In this document: in pieces, positions 18,468 through 27,088 of the stretch
Numbering within the stretch: the first letter of the stretch is position 1
Layout: every line of letters begins with the position of its first letter
Source of the DNA: DATIHQ01 sp035480535
GTDB lineage: Bacteria > Chlamydiota > Chlamydiia > Chlamydiales > SM23-39
Reading direction: 5' to 3'
Length of the DNA: 64,000 bases
NCBI GenBank assembly: GCA_035480535.1
Contig: DATIHQ010000072.1
Location: forward strand, 1-64,000
Translations under genes and position numbers: made by a program
The notes under the pieces: generated by a model
Seen by the model: the letters and a program-made list of their open reading frames with translations, nothing else
Told to the model about the DNA's origin: nothing
Databases searched by the model: none

Positions 18468-19665
18468 TGTCGATGATTGGCTTGGCATCGGGGGCTAAGT
18501 TAAACATGAAGTTGGAAATCCGATTCAAGGCACTTTCCTCTGTCCCATTCACATTGTAACAATGAACGGGCGTGTTATGATGCCCATTTATCCTTGACAC
18601 TCTCTGAAGGGCTGGGTGGATTTCTAAATGGAGCGATTCATGCTCCACTGCCCCAATTTGTTTTTTCATGCTTGGCCCAAAAGGAATCACGTTGTCTTCT
18701 GGATGATAAATAACGAGTTTTTTTCCCGGTAATTTAGGGAAAGCAGCTGCGGGATTGAGGTCATAGCCTTGCATTTTCACCACTCGGGCGATGAATCCGG
18801 AGAGACATTTGAATATGGTTCTTCCCAAAATAGCGCGAATCATCTCTTCTGTGCTGGCAAAGGAGCGTTCATTTCCATTTGGGCCTGTCAATTGAGGATC
18901 GGTAGCTTGGGCGAGAACAGAGGTGCCGCCTCCCAGAGAGGCTCCATAGAACTGGATTTGGTTCTTGGGAACTCCGAGCGCCGTTTCCACCCACTGCACA
19001 ATGGAACAACTGTCAATTTCTAAGTCTTTTGTCCCTTTGAAAACTCCTTTTGAATCTCCCACAGAGCGGTAATCAAAAATTACAAAATTGCAAGGAGTTC
19101 GTTTCAGGATCGAGGCGACTTGCAAGACGAGGTAGGGGTTTAGTTCTTCCAGAGGTGTATTTGGCTCGGAACAAATGAGATTTTTTATCGCTCCATTCTG
19201 CTGGAAGCAAATGATCGTGGGCGTTTCTTCCTTTGCGTCTGCATGCTGGAAGTGGGTGATCGCTAGATCTGCGCCATCTGTGATCTTCAGAACACCCTTA
19301 TCATCGATCCTGCACTTGTAGTCAGGAGTCTTGCAAGTATAGTCGCGAGCCAGGAAAAATCTTCGCAGAGTTCTTTGTTCATCTGATTTGATATTCTCTC
19401 CATGCCAAAATTCTTGGAAATCGCGGTGGGCTTTTTCTACAATATGTCGAGGATAGTGAGCGGCAGGAAGAATGATATAGTTAGCCAAACGGCCGATTCC
19501 ATAGCCAATCAGGCGGGCGAGGCCGATGGGGGGAATGAGGATGGAGAGAATATTCCAAGCGACCCGGGCGATTTTTTGAAGACAGGTCTTTTCGAGCGGC
19601 TTTAGATGTTGGTTAGCTGGAGTCCATTTAGCTTGAAATACTGCGGGGGCAATCGTCATCGTCAT
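18424..19665 (-). CDS. Alpha/beta hydrolase with hydrophobic N-terminal region (paralogue of next gene)
   Basis: A 413-residue protein. The nucleophile elbow GASLGG (Ser243) is followed by an acid in YHPEDNVIP and a His in INGHHN, so a complete Ser-Asp-His triad is likely. Residues 33-69 are hydrophobic with Gly and Pro and could embed in a membrane. Third gene of a reverse-strand operon (Inc-like protein, hydrolase 2, hydrolase 1), coupled to its neighbour by an ATGA overlap. It shares with that neighbour a common plan: QAKW near the N terminus, hydrophobic stretch, then hydrolase domain with FDYRSVGDSKG / FDYRGVSLSKG. Substrate unknown; lipid or peptide ester are options. Confidence 0.75.
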   Translation of the reverse strand: MTMTIAPAVFQAKWTPANQHLKPLEKTCLQKIARVAWNILSILIPPIGLARLIGYGIGRLANYIILPAAHYPRHIVEKAHRDFQEFWHGENIKSDEQRTLRRFFLARDYTCKTPDYKCRIDDKGVLKITDGADLAITHFQHADAKEETPTIICFQQNGAIKNLICSEPNTPLEELNPYLVLQVASILKRTPCNFVIFDYRSVGDSKGVFKGTKDLEIDSCSIVQWVETALGVPKNQIQFYGASLGGGTSVLAQATDPQLTGPNGNERSFASTEEMIRAILGRTIFKCLSGFIARVVKMQGYDLNPAAAFPKLPGKKLVIYHPEDNVIPFGPSMKKQIGAVEHESLHLEIHPALQRVSRINGHHNTPVHCYNVNGTEESALNRISNFMFNLAPDAKPIIDIRVEDKQPYLALRP

Positions 19666-20780
19666 GAAATACTCGCGGGTGGCAGGATGAACTCTGCAAT
19701 CACATCTTCTGCAGGCTGTCCATCTTGGGTTACGAAGTTACAAAGAGGTTCGGAGTGAATATCGATATCCTGTCCTCGCGTTTCTTCAATTTGTTCGGGT
19801 GTCTGGGAAAGTTCGATCGATTGGAAGACAAGGTTGGCTTTGAAAGCGGTCGCGTGGGCGCTGGAAGGGTAGGGGATAATCAGGTCTTTTTTGCGGTAGA
19901 CGATCATCATTTCCCCCTTGATCTTTTTCAGAGGAACTTCGAGTCCCCACCCTTGTCTCTCCATTTTGCTTGGAATCCAGAAAAGCAAAGGTCGTAAGAG
20001 TTTAGGAGTCGACTCCTTCACCACATCGCGGATCGAAGAAAGGGAACTCTCATTCACATAGCGGTTATCGCACTCAGGATGGATTGCCTTCACATTGGCT
20101 GAAAGAGCGCCGCCGAGCGACCACCCATACCATCTCATCTTCGGAGGAGGTACATGAAGGACATCTCTAGCAAATTGGAAGGCCGATTCGCAGTCGACCA
20201 ATAAGTCGCGCATGTTTTCAGCGCTCCCTTTCGATAAAGAGACGCCACGGTAATCGAAGGCAAAGAAATTGCAAACGCGGTTTTTCTCCACCGCTTTTTC
20301 AATCAGCCAGGAATAATTTGCTTGCTCAGTGAAGGCGGCATTCGAATGGCAGAACATCACGGTTTCGGGAGTGTTTTGTTTGTGCTTAAAGAAATAGCCA
20401 TTTAGTTTCACTCCATCGGGAGTCGTGATCTGATGCTGGGTAATTGTGTAGCGATCGCGTAGCCATCGGTTGATTTCGGTCACAGGACCGAAACAGCCCG
20501 CTTTAAAGGCCCTGCTGACCTGCCGTTTGAATTGCCCCGGATACAACCAGGCAGAAGGGAGGACTCCTTTTTTAGCGAAAGCTCTAAGCAGGGCATCGCC
20601 TTTAGCGAGGATCGTCACGGTAGCGGCAATGGCGATGGCAAGCGGTAAAATACAAATGGCCAAGATCGTCCGGATCACTTGCCAAATGGCCTCACAGGGA
20701 GTCCGATTGGATGGAGCGGGGATCTGATCGTTCCACTTCGCTTGAAAGGGGAAATGAAGAGGTTGAGCAGCTACAGCCAT
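19662..20780 (-). CDS. Alpha/beta hydrolase with hydrophobic N-terminal region (paralogue of previous gene)
   Basis: A 372-residue protein. The nucleophile motif is GWSLGG (Ser221), with an acid in YRKKDLIIPY and His in DIDIHSE as probable triad members. A hydrophobic segment at about 32-60 precedes the catalytic domain, suggesting membrane attachment without an obvious cleavage site. Middle gene of the three-gene reverse operon: 3 bp separate its start from the Inc-like stop, and its stop overlaps hydrolase 1. The pair arose by tandem duplication with strong divergence. Confidence 0.75.
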   Translation of the reverse strand: MAVAAQPLHFPFQAKWNDQIPAPSNRTPCEAIWQVIRTILAICILPLAIAIAATVTILAKGDALLRAFAKKGVLPSAWLYPGQFKRQVSRAFKAGCFGPVTEINRWLRDRYTITQHQITTPDGVKLNGYFFKHKQNTPETVMFCHSNAAFTEQANYSWLIEKAVEKNRVCNFFAFDYRGVSLSKGSAENMRDLLVDCESAFQFARDVLHVPPPKMRWYGWSLGGALSANVKAIHPECDNRYVNESSLSSIRDVVKESTPKLLRPLLFWIPSKMERQGWGLEVPLKKIKGEMMIVYRKKDLIIPYPSSAHATAFKANLVFQSIELSQTPEQIEETRGQDIDIHSEPLCNFVTQDGQPAEDVIAEFILPPASIS

Positions 20781-20783
20781 AGT

Positions 20784-21659
20784 TTAGACTTTGATCGGGT
20801 CTGGTGGAAAAAGTTTTAAGTAGACTGCATCGGGATCCAAGTTGCTTTCCAATTCTGCAAGGGTTAGCGAGGGGCGCATAGCCAATGGGGGATGCTTTGG
20901 ATCATTGAATACGAAATAGTCATCCTGCTTGTCATACATTCGTCCAAGGATTCTGGCCGCGATGTTTTTCACATGAACCCGACCGATGTCGTTGAGTTTT
21001 AATTCTAAGGTAGGTTCTGAAATGATTCGAAGCATGACAGCTGCTTCAAGAGCCATAGGAACGGCAACGCCTTCTTTAATGTATCCAGCTTGTTGGCGGC
21101 AACTGAACGCGGCATCGTCATCCTCATACACTTTTTCGATCGCCTCGTTGGCCACTTTTAAGTTCTCGCATCCGTGTTTATCGATGTAGTTGAAGCGAGC
21201 GATCAGGCGCAAGAGGCGCGGTTCATCCCCGCAAACCAATTCAGCGGGAAGCTTGATTTCTTTCAGTACAGGGTGTTTGTCGATGAATTCTAAAATTTCT
21301 TTTGATCTCCAGTCGGCGATGAGTTTTAATTCCTCAGCTACGCCTCTTTCAGTCTCTGCTCTTTTTTCATAATTTATGCCGATTTCCCAGAGTTTTCCAT
21401 AGGCTAGAGAGAGGGGCACTGTGGCGATCGCTAAGCCGACCAGGACGAAAGGGAGAGTTCCGGTTGTTGTTCCAATTCCTAAAGAAACGGCTAATACGGC
21501 AGCGACAATGGCGACCATGGCTATAGCCGCAATGATCGCGAGCGTTTTCATCGCAAGCGCTTTGCAGTGTAATCTGGAAGCATTTTTTTCAGGGATTTCA
21601 TTCAAAAAATGACAATACTGAATAGCTTGATTGCCCGTTTGAGCGACCGAATTTCCCAT
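20784..21659 (-). CDS. Inc-like protein (bilobed hydrophobic domain), candidate inclusion membrane protein
   Basis: A 291-residue protein. Residues 39-61 and 70-88 are two strongly hydrophobic helices separated by a short Gly/Thr loop (GIGTTTGTL), the bilobed signature of chlamydial Inc proteins, which are inserted into the vacuole membrane by type III secretion with both ends in the host cytosol. There is no classical signal peptide before it, and the 200-residue C-terminal part is soluble and charged. The topology is the only evidence; sequence conservation among Inc proteins is low. First gene of the operon with the two alpha/beta hydrolases, which hints at a joint role at a membrane. Confidence 0.55.
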   Translation of the reverse strand: MGNSVAQTGNQAIQYCHFLNEIPEKNASRLHCKALAMKTLAIIAAIAMVAIVAAVLAVSLGIGTTTGTLPFVLVGLAIATVPLSLAYGKLWEIGINYEKRAETERGVAEELKLIADWRSKEILEFIDKHPVLKEIKLPAELVCGDEPRLLRLIARFNYIDKHGCENLKVANEAIEKVYEDDDAAFSCRQQAGYIKEGVAVPMALEAAVMLRIISEPTLELKLNDIGRVHVKNIAARILGRMYDKQDDYFVFNDPKHPPLAMRPSLTLAELESNLDPDAVYLKLFPPDPIKV

Positions 21660-21746
21660 ACCTACCCCTTCTCTTTATTATTTGCCCAAAGTTATACACG
21701 AACGTCATTAAGATTTCATCAAAAACAATGCAAGGTAAATTAAAAT

Positions 21747-22163
21747 TTAAATGAGGTATTTGACAGCTTCTTGTTTCATCCGCAAGTGGATGTGGGCGAG
21801 GCCGTTAGATCGATTCATGGAGAGGCTCGCTGCGATGCCTAAATCTTGAAGAAAAGTGGGGGGGCATTTCAGAATTGTTTCGGGGGTTTCGCCAGTGTAG
21901 ACAGAGATGAGAAGGGCGGCGAGGCCGGCTGAAATAAGAGCGTCTGCAGAGGCTGAAAAAAAGAGTTTACTATCTCGGAATGAGGCGTGGAGATAGAGCG
22001 TACTTTGGCAGCCCTGGACGGTGTGAGCGGGGATTTTATGGTCGGGGTTGAAAGGGGGAAGATCGCGCCCCATGGCGATGAGAAGGTGGTAGCGCTGTTC
22101 GGGTGTGGCAGCTGCAAAGAGTTTTTTAAGCTCCAATACTTTTTTTTCAAACGTCTGACTCAT
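21747..22163 (-). CDS. sufE: SufE family Fe-S cluster sulfur acceptor
   Basis: About 138 residues, the usual SufE length. The conserved sequence around the persulfide-accepting cysteine is present: HTVQGCQSTLYL with Cys52. It is followed by SADALISAGLAALLISVY and the typical PETILKCPPTFLQDLGI. SufE takes sulfur from the cysteine desulfurase SufS and passes it to the SUF scaffold. ATG 22163 is chosen because the SufE fold begins there; the open frame upstream adds unrelated residues. No other suf gene is in the window. It is divergent from infA. Confidence 0.88.
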   Translation of the reverse strand: MSQTFEKKVLELKKLFAAATPEQRYHLLIAMGRDLPPFNPDHKIPAHTVQGCQSTLYLHASFRDSKLFFSASADALISAGLAALLISVYTGETPETILKCPPTFLQDLGIAASLSMNRSNGLAHIHLRMKQEAVKYLI

Positions 22164-22261
22164 GGTAGGTGAGAGTTTAACTGAGCCCGATTTAAAAGAT
22201 AAGCGTTGACTTAAATGGCATAGGTATAGTTTCATAAAAAGCATTTCCAAGCTAAAAATCT

Positions 22262-22480
22262 ATGTCGAAAGAAGAAACGATCAAAATGGAGGGCAAGGTT
22301 GAAGAACTTTTGCCCAACATGACTTTCAGTGTCTTGCTAGAAAATGGGATGCGCGTAATTGCTCATCTCAGCGGCAAGATGCGGATGCGCAACATACGGG
22401 TGTATGCCGGTGATATGGTGACTGTAGAAATGTCTCCCTATGATCTGACGAAGGCAAGAATTGTCTATCGTCAAAAATGA
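22262..22480 (+). CDS. infA: Translation initiation factor IF-1
   Basis: A 72-residue single OB-fold protein, the exact length of bacterial IF-1. It has [13 protein letters not shown], the [19 protein letters not shown] core and the closing [14 protein letters not shown]. It binds the ribosomal A site during initiation. It heads the chlamydial infA / tRNA-Thr / tuf neighbourhood. Confidence 0.97.
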   Translation: MSKEETIKMEGKVEELLPNMTFSVLLENGMRVIAHLSGKMRMRNIRVYAGDMVTVEMSPYDLTKARIVYRQK

Positions 22481-22500
22481 TTTTGATTTTTTAGGTTGGA

Positions 22501-22528
22501 TTGACAGAAAAAAGATTGATTTTATTAC
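22501..22528 (+). promoter_or_regulatory. Probable sigma-70-type promoter for tRNA-Thr/tuf
   Basis: A perfect TTGACA -35 box at 22501-22506 and a TATTAC -10 (4 of 6) at 22523-22528 are separated by 16 bp. They lie in the infA to tRNA-Thr gap, 40 bp before the tRNA, in AT-rich DNA. This would serve tRNA-Thr and tuf, which need strong expression. Confidence 0.6.
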
Positions 22529-22567
22529 CCCAAGTACCTTAAGCTCTCATGCTTTTGCAAGCAAAAC

Positions 22568-22639
22568 GCCCAGGTAGCTCAGTGGTAGAGCACATGCATG
22601 GTAAGCATGTGGTCGTAGGTTCAATTCCTATCTTGGGCA
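22568..22639 (+). tRNA. tRNA-Thr (anticodon GGT)
   Basis: 72 nt: acceptor GCCCAGG/CTTGGGC, D-arm GCTC...GAGC, anticodon stem CATGC/GCATG around loop ATGGTAA, T-arm GTAGG/CCTAT with TTCAATT loop, discriminator A, CCA not encoded. Its place directly before tuf is the chlamydial arrangement. Confidence 0.96.
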
Positions 22640-22676
22640 AGATAAAAAAATTCTAGAGCCTAACGGAGGATGTTAG

Positions 22677-23861
22677 ATGGCAAAAGAACAATATCAGAGA
22701 ACGAAACCGCACGTTAACATCGGTACGATCGGCCACGTTGACCATGGCAAGACAACGCTGACCGCAGCGATCACCAAAGTGTTGGCGGCGAAAGGTTATG
22801 CGAAATATCGCGACTATGGCTCGATCGATAACACGCCTGAAGAGAAGGCGCGCGGAATCACGATCAACGCTTCACACGTTGAATACCAAACAGACAAGCG
22901 TCACTATGCGCACGTCGACTGCCCAGGCCACGCTGACTATGTAAAGAACATGATCACCGGTGCCGCTCAAATGGACGGTGCGATTCTTGTAGTGGCTGCG
23001 ACCGATGGTCCTATGCCGCAAACAAAAGAGCACATTCTCTTGGCGCGCCAAGTGGGTGTCCCTGCGATCGTCGTCTTTCTCAACAAGATGGACATGATCG
23101 GCAAAGGGGATGAAGAGCTCGTCGAACTCGTCGAAATGGAGTTGAATGAACTCCTGGAAGCGAAAGGGTATAAAGGCGTACCAATCATCCGCGGATCTGC
23201 TCTCAAAGCCCTTGAAGGGGATCCAGAGTATGTGAAGGCGATCGTCAAGCTCATGGACACTGTAGATGAGAAAATCCCAACTCCAGTTCGTGAAATTGAC
23301 AAACCCTTCCTGATGCCGATTGAGGACGTGTTCTCCATTTCTGGTCGTGGTACCGTTGTGACGGGCCGCGTCGAAAGAGGCAAGATCAAGGTCAACGACA
23401 AGATCCAACTCGTCGGGATTCGCGAAACGCGCGACACCGTTGCGACTGGTCTTGAAATGTTCAACAAGCTCCTCGATGAAGCCTTTGCGGGTGAAAACGT
23501 GGGCGTTCTTCTCAGAAGTATTGAGAAAAACGATGTAGAGCGCGGGATGGTTCTCTCGGCTCCAGGCACCTGTACGCCTCATACGAAGTTCAAAGGAACG
23601 ATTTACGTCCTGAATAAAGATGAAGGAGGCCGTCACAAGCCCTTCTTCACCGGTTATAGACCCCAGTTCTATTTCCGAACGACTGACGTAACGGGTACTG
23701 TTGAACTTCCTGCAGGAACAGAGATGGTGATGCCAGGGGACAACGTTGAACTGACAGCTGAACTGATCCACCCGATTGCAATGGAAGAAGGAATGCGCTT
23801 CGCGATTCGCGAAGGGGGCAGAACCATTGGCGCAGGAACGATTTCGAAGATCCTGAAATAA
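22677..23861 (+). CDS. tuf: Elongation factor Tu
   Basis: A 394-residue protein, full length. GTPase motifs: GHVDHGKTT (G1), T in the switch I region before [20 protein letters not shown] (G3), NKMD (G4), SALK (G5). Domains 2 and 3 follow with the usual [13 protein letters not shown] and FRTTDVTG blocks. GGAGG precedes the ATG by 6 nt. It delivers aminoacyl-tRNA to the ribosome. A single tuf copy is seen here, flanked by tRNA-Thr and tRNA-Trp as in other Chlamydiae. Confidence 0.98.
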   Translation: MAKEQYQRTKPHVNIGTIGHVDHGKTTLTAAITKVLAAKGYAKYRDYGSIDNTPEEKARGITINASHVEYQTDKRHYAHVDCPGHADYVKNMITGAAQMDGAILVVAATDGPMPQTKEHILLARQVGVPAIVVFLNKMDMIGKGDEELVELVEMELNELLEAKGYKGVPIIRGSALKALEGDPEYVKAIVKLMDTVDEKIPTPVREIDKPFLMPIEDVFSISGRGTVVTGRVERGKIKVNDKIQLVGIRETRDTVATGLEMFNKLLDEAFAGENVGVLLRSIEKNDVERGMVLSAPGTCTPHTKFKGTIYVLNKDEGGRHKPFFTGYRPQFYFRTTDVTGTVELPAGTEMVMPGDNVELTAELIHPIAMEEGMRFAIREGGRTIGAGTISKILK

Positions 23862-23865
23862 TTAG

Positions 23866-23884
23866 GGGAGCGAAAGCTCCCTTT
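23866..23884 (+). terminator. Probable intrinsic terminator/attenuator after tuf
   Basis: GGGAGC-GAAA-GCTCCC, a 6-bp GC-rich stem with a stable GAAA tetraloop, begins 5 bp after the tuf stop and is followed by TTTAT. The T-run is short, so it may only partly terminate or serve as a processing signal before tRNA-Trp, which starts at 23887. Confidence 0.6.
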
Positions 23885-23886
23885 AT

Positions 23887-23959
23887 GGGTGTGTAGCTCA
23901 GCTGGTAGAGCAGCGATCTCCAAAGTCGCCGGTCGGGGGTTCAAATCCCTCCGCACTCG
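23887..23959 (+). tRNA. tRNA-Trp (anticodon CCA)
   Basis: 73 nt: acceptor GGGTGTG/CGCACTC (with G-T pairs), D-arm GCTC...GAGC, anticodon stem GCGAT/GTCGC around CTCCAAA, T-arm GGGGG/CCCTC with TTCAAAT loop, discriminator G. Its T-arm and 3' acceptor half are repeated 92 bp downstream. Confidence 0.94.
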
Positions 23960-24068
23960 AGGGTAAATGGAGTGTAGGCCACGAGATGGGGCCCCCGAAA
24001 ATCGCTTCGGTTTTTGGGGTAGCGTAGGGGGTTCAAATCCCTCCGCACTCGAGGGTAAATAGAGTGTA
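23935..24068 (+). repeat. Partial duplication of the tRNA-Trp 3' half and its downstream flank
   Basis: 23935-23976 (T-arm, acceptor 3' strand and 17 bp of flank) recurs at 24027-24068 with one mismatch in 42. The intervening part contains a hairpin with CCCCGAAAA facing TTTTTGGGG. The second copy lacks a D-arm, anticodon arm and acceptor 5' strand, so it is not a tRNA gene. It fills the gap between tRNA-Trp and secE. Confidence 0.8.
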
Positions 24069-24081
24069 ATAAGAGGTGAAA

Positions 24082-24300
24082 ATGTCGGCGATTACTGAGA
24101 AGAAAAAGTTATCTTACTTCCGCGAAGTGCAGAACGAGCTGAAGAAGGTGACGTGGACGTCGAAAGAGGAATTGATCCTTTGTACAAAAGCGGTCATTGT
24201 CGCGACATTCATCTTTGGGTTTGCGATCTATGTTGTCGATTTAGGGATTCGAGGTGCCTTGGAGTTGGTCGGCGCCTTGTTCCGGATGATTTTTGGGTAA
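24082..24300 (+). CDS. secE: Preprotein translocase subunit SecE
   Basis: 72 residues with the conserved amphipathic segment FREVQNELKKVTWTSKEE followed by one membrane helix (about 38-60), the minimal bacterial SecE. ATG 24082 has AGAGG at 24072-24076 upstream. It forms the SecYEG channel in the inner membrane. Twelve bp before nusG, same operon. Confidence 0.95.
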   Translation: MSAITEKKKLSYFREVQNELKKVTWTSKEELILCTKAVIVATFIFGFAIYVVDLGIRGALELVGALFRMIFG

Positions 24301-24312
24301 CCATAGGGTTCT

Positions 24313-24858
24313 ATGCATAAATGGTATGTTGTCCAAGTGATGTCGAGCCATGAAAAAAAGGTGAAGAAAGCACTTGAAGAATTTCTTCAGGCTAAAGGGA
24401 TGGCCGATCAGATTGTCGAAGTCTTGATCCCCACTGAAAACGTTTCAGAAGTGAAGCGGGGACAGCAAAAGATCAGCGAAAAGCGGATGTGGCCAGGTTA
24501 CATTCTCGTGAAAATGATCTTCACCGAAGATTCATGGGCCTATGTAAAAGACACCCCGGGCGTCATTGACTTTCTAGGCGGAGAGAAGCCGGTGCCTCTC
24601 ACTGAGAAAGAAGTCAACGATATCATGAAAGAACTTGAGGACAGGCAAAAAGGCATTGTCCAGAAACATAAAGTAGATGTGGGCGATCGTGTCAAGATCA
24701 CCGATGGAGTGTTCGTCAACTTCGTCGGCACTGTGACCGAAGTGAACCACGAGAAAGGAAGACTCAGCGTAATGGTCTCGATCTTCGGACGAGATACGCG
24801 AGTGGATGACCTGGAATTCTGGCAAGTGGAGCAAGCCACAGCTGAGAATACAGGATAA
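24313..24858 (+). CDS. nusG: Transcription termination/antitermination factor NusG
   Basis: A 181-residue protein: NGN domain from HKWYVVQVMSSHEKKVKKAL to PGVIDFLGG, then a C-terminal KOW domain (VDVGDRVKITDGVFVNFVGTV). It binds RNA polymerase and couples it to Rho or to the ribosome. Standard length and position after secE. Confidence 0.97.
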   Translation: MHKWYVVQVMSSHEKKVKKALEEFLQAKGMADQIVEVLIPTENVSEVKRGQQKISEKRMWPGYILVKMIFTEDSWAYVKDTPGVIDFLGGEKPVPLTEKEVNDIMKELEDRQKGIVQKHKVDVGDRVKITDGVFVNFVGTVTEVNHEKGRLSVMVSIFGRDTRVDDLEFWQVEQATAENTG

Positions 24859-24872
24859 CCCGGAACATCAAA

Positions 24873-24908
24873 AATGAGGAGAGGGAGTACCCCTCGCTAA
24901 CACTCATT
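24873..24908 (+). promoter_or_regulatory. Candidate ribosomal protein L1 binding leader upstream of rplK
   Basis: In the 60-bp nusG-rplK gap the RNA can fold into an outer stem AATGAG/CTCATT and an inner stem GAGGG/CCCTC, joined by an asymmetric internal loop (GA opposite GCTAACA). A two-stem structure with an asymmetric purine loop just before rplK is the form of the autogenous L1 site in other bacteria. It lies 10 bp before the rplK start. No alignment was possible, so this is a structural proposal. Confidence 0.45.
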
Positions 24909-24918
24909 ATAGGAAAAT

Positions 24919-25347
24919 ATGGCAAAAAAATTAGTTAAAACAATCAAGCTGCAAATTCCTGCCGGAAAAGCGAATCCAGCGCCTCCGATTGGACCCGCTT
25001 TGGGTTCCGCCGGGATCAATATCATGGCTTTCTGTAAGGAATTCAATGCGAAGACGCAAGATAAGGCAGGGGATATCCTTCCCGTCGTGATCAGCGTCTA
25101 TTCAGATAAGTCTTTTACCTTCATCACCCGCCAGCCTCCAGTGTCCCGCATGATCCTGAAGGAATTAGGTCTTGAATCGGGGTCAAAAGTGCCCAACCGA
25201 GATAAGGTGGGGAAAATGACCCGATCGCAAGTGCAAAAGATCGCCAAAGCGAAAGCAGAAGATATGAGAATCGTCTCTCAGGAAGCCGCAGAGATGATGG
25301 TCATGGGAACTGCCCGTTCGATGGGCGTCGATATCGTGGAGGGGTAA
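24919..25347 (+). CDS. rplK: 50S ribosomal protein L11
   Basis: 142 residues, full length. The N terminus [34 protein letters not shown] contains the proline-rich RNA/thiostrepton region; the C-terminal rRNA-binding domain ends with [13 protein letters not shown]11 forms the GTPase-associated centre with 23S rRNA. Its stop shares one base with the rplA start (TAATG). Confidence 0.98.
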   Translation: MAKKLVKTIKLQIPAGKANPAPPIGPALGSAGINIMAFCKEFNAKTQDKAGDILPVVISVYSDKSFTFITRQPPVSRMILKELGLESGSKVPNRDKVGKMTRSQVQKIAKAKAEDMRIVSQEAAEMMVMGTARSMGVDIVEG

Positions 25348-26060
25348 TGAGCAAAAGATCAAAGAGAATGAAAGAGATCGACAAGATGGTCGATCCAAAC
25401 AAGTCCTACAACCTCGATGAAGCTGTAGAGATTTTGAAGAAATGCCCCGCAACGAAGTTCGATCAATCGGTGAACGTCGCATTGAAAGTGGGCATTGATA
25501 CGAAAAAGTCAGATCAGCAAGTTCGCGGGACCGTTTCATTACCTCATGGAACCGGGCAAAAAGTGACTCTCGTGGTCATTGCAAAAGGGGATAAGGCAAA
25601 AGAAGCTCTCGAAGCGGGAGCCGATTATGTTGGCGCCGATGACCTCCTCGAAAAGATTAAAGGGGGATGGACCGATTTCTCCGCCTTGATCGCAACGCCT
25701 GACATGATGCGGGAATTGGGAAAATTAGGAAAAGTCCTTGGACCGAGAGGTTTGATGCCGACTCCCAAAGCCGGTACCGTGACGACAGATGTGGCTAAGG
25801 CCGTTAAAGAGGCGAAAGCAGGGAAAATTGAGTTCAAAGTGGATAAGACTGGGAACGTCAATAACGCTGTGGGCAAAGTCTCTTTCAAATCAGACCAATT
25901 GCTCGAAAATATGGGAGTGCTCTTCCAGGCAATTTTTAAAGCAAAGCCGGCAAGTGCAAAAGGAGTTTTTTTCCGCTCCATGTATGTTTCATCGACGATG
26001 GGACCGGGTCTGAAAATCGACATCCAATCACTCTCACTAGGAGTCCAACATGAGACCTGA
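25347..26060 (+). CDS. rplA: 50S ribosomal protein L1
   Basis: 237 residues with [24 protein letters not shown] strand (here [16 protein letters not shown]), [19 protein letters not shown] and the C-terminal [12 protein letters not shown]1 shapes the L1 stalk and in many bacteria represses its own operon by binding the rplK leader. One-base overlap with rplK and 11-bp overlap with rplJ. Confidence 0.98.
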   Translation: MSKRSKRMKEIDKMVDPNKSYNLDEAVEILKKCPATKFDQSVNVALKVGIDTKKSDQQVRGTVSLPHGTGQKVTLVVIAKGDKAKEALEAGADYVGADDLLEKIKGGWTDFSALIATPDMMRELGKLGKVLGPRGLMPTPKAGTVTTDVAKAVKEAKAGKIEFKVDKTGNVNNAVGKVSFKSDQLLENMGVLFQAIFKAKPASAKGVFFRSMYVSSTMGPGLKIDIQSLSLGVQHET

Positions 26061-26568
26061 GAAAGAACTCCTTTTGAATGAAATTAAACAAAAGATCGAT
26101 GCTTCGACAGCGATAATTGTCACCCGATATGATCGCCTCGAACCAAACACTTCGTGGCGGCTTCGCGAACTTCTTTCGAAGTCGGGAAGTCTTTTCGAAG
26201 TGGTCCGCAAGAGAGTCTTTTTGAAAGCCGTGGAACAAGCGGGGATCAAAATTGATGAGTCGCTCTTGAAAGGACATGTCGGAGTGGTCTTTGTGAATCA
26301 ACCAGATGCGATGGGTCCAGCAAAAGCGATCTTCAAATTCTCAGATGAGAATTCTAAGTTGCTAGAAGTCCTTTGCGGACAAATCGATGGAAAAATTATG
26401 CCCGGCGCAGAACTCGAAGTCATTTCGAAACTGCCTGGAATCGATGAAATGAGAGCGATACTGCTCGGCCTATTTACATCACCGATGTCTCAAATGCTTT
26501 CCGTATTGGAAGCCGTGATAGCCGAACCGCTCTCTGTTCTTGAGCAAAAAAGTGAATCAAAGATTTAG
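26050..26568 (+). CDS. rplJ: 50S ribosomal protein L10
   Basis: 172 residues, the stalk base that binds L7/L12 dimers by its C-terminal helix. It has the family pattern ([56 protein letters not shown]). ATG 26050 is preceded by AGGAG and overlaps the rplA end by 11 bp. L10 is more diverged than the other ribosomal proteins here, as is usual. Confidence 0.95.
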   Translation: MRPEKELLLNEIKQKIDASTAIIVTRYDRLEPNTSWRLRELLSKSGSLFEVVRKRVFLKAVEQAGIKIDESLLKGHVGVVFVNQPDAMGPAKAIFKFSDENSKLLEVLCGQIDGKIMPGAELEVISKLPGIDEMRAILLGLFTSPMSQMLSVLEAVIAEPLSVLEQKSESKI

Positions 26569-26579
26569 GAGATAAACCC

Positions 26580-26972
26580 ATGAGTCAACATTTAGATGAT
26601 CTCGTCGAAAAGCTGAGCCAGCTTTCCGTCCTTGATATGTCCAAGCTGAAAGAAAAATTAGAGCAGAAATGGGGCGTAAAAGCCGCCGTCGCTGCCGCCG
26701 CCGCACCTGCTGGCGCCGCTGCCGCTGCTGCACCTGCCGCTTCTGAATCCACAGAATTCAGAGTGATCCTGGAAGGACCCGTACCCGATGATAAGAAAAT
26801 TTCTGTCATTAAAGCGGTTCGCGAAGTGACAGGCCAAGGTCTGAAAGAAGCGAAAGATTTAGTGGAAGGTGCTCCAAAAGATTTGAAAGCCGCAGCACCC
26901 AAAGCAGAAGCTGAGGAGATCCAAAAGAAACTCCAGGCTGCTGGTGCAAAGGTTACCCTTAAGGGGCTGTAA
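26580..26972 (+). CDS. rplL: 50S ribosomal protein L7/L12
   Basis: 130 residues: N-terminal dimerisation domain, an Ala-rich hinge (about residues 36-56), and the C-terminal factor-binding domain with [25 protein letters not shown] good SD (AGGAG) lies 8 nt before the ATG. Multiple dimers form the stalk that recruits translation GTPases. Confidence 0.98.
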   Translation: MSQHLDDLVEKLSQLSVLDMSKLKEKLEQKWGVKAAVAAAAAPAGAAAAAAPAASESTEFRVILEGPVPDDKKISVIKAVREVTGQGLKEAKDLVEGAPKDLKAAAPKAEAEEIQKKLQAAGAKVTLKGL

Positions 26973-27014
26973 AGAAAAAATTTGCAGAAAAACTTTGCAT
27001 TGTTTGTTAGACTA

Positions 27015-27057
27015 GCGAGTGCAGGAGTCATTTACGTGGCTTCTGCTCGCTTATTTT
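27015..27057 (+). terminator. Hairpin with T-rich tail between rplL and rpoB (attenuator candidate)
   Basis: GCGAG...CTCGC encloses a second stem CAGGAGT/GCTTCTG with a 10-nt loop (27015-27050), followed by TTATTTT. It lies in the 116-bp rplL-rpoB gap, where many bacteria have a partial terminator that lowers rpoBC relative to ribosomal protein expression. The rpoB SD (AGGAG) follows about 25 bp later. Confidence 0.5.
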
Positions 27058-27088
27058 GTGCATTTACGAAAGTTTGTAGGAGCGATTC

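Noticed and set aside
22872..23771. Long open frame antisense to tuf (299 codons)
   Set aside because: Mirror frame of a highly conserved, codon-biased gene; no SD or recognisable domain, and tuf itself is certain.
24027..24068. Possible second tRNA after tRNA-Trp
   Set aside because: Only T-arm and acceptor 3' strand are present; no D-arm, anticodon arm or 5' acceptor strand.
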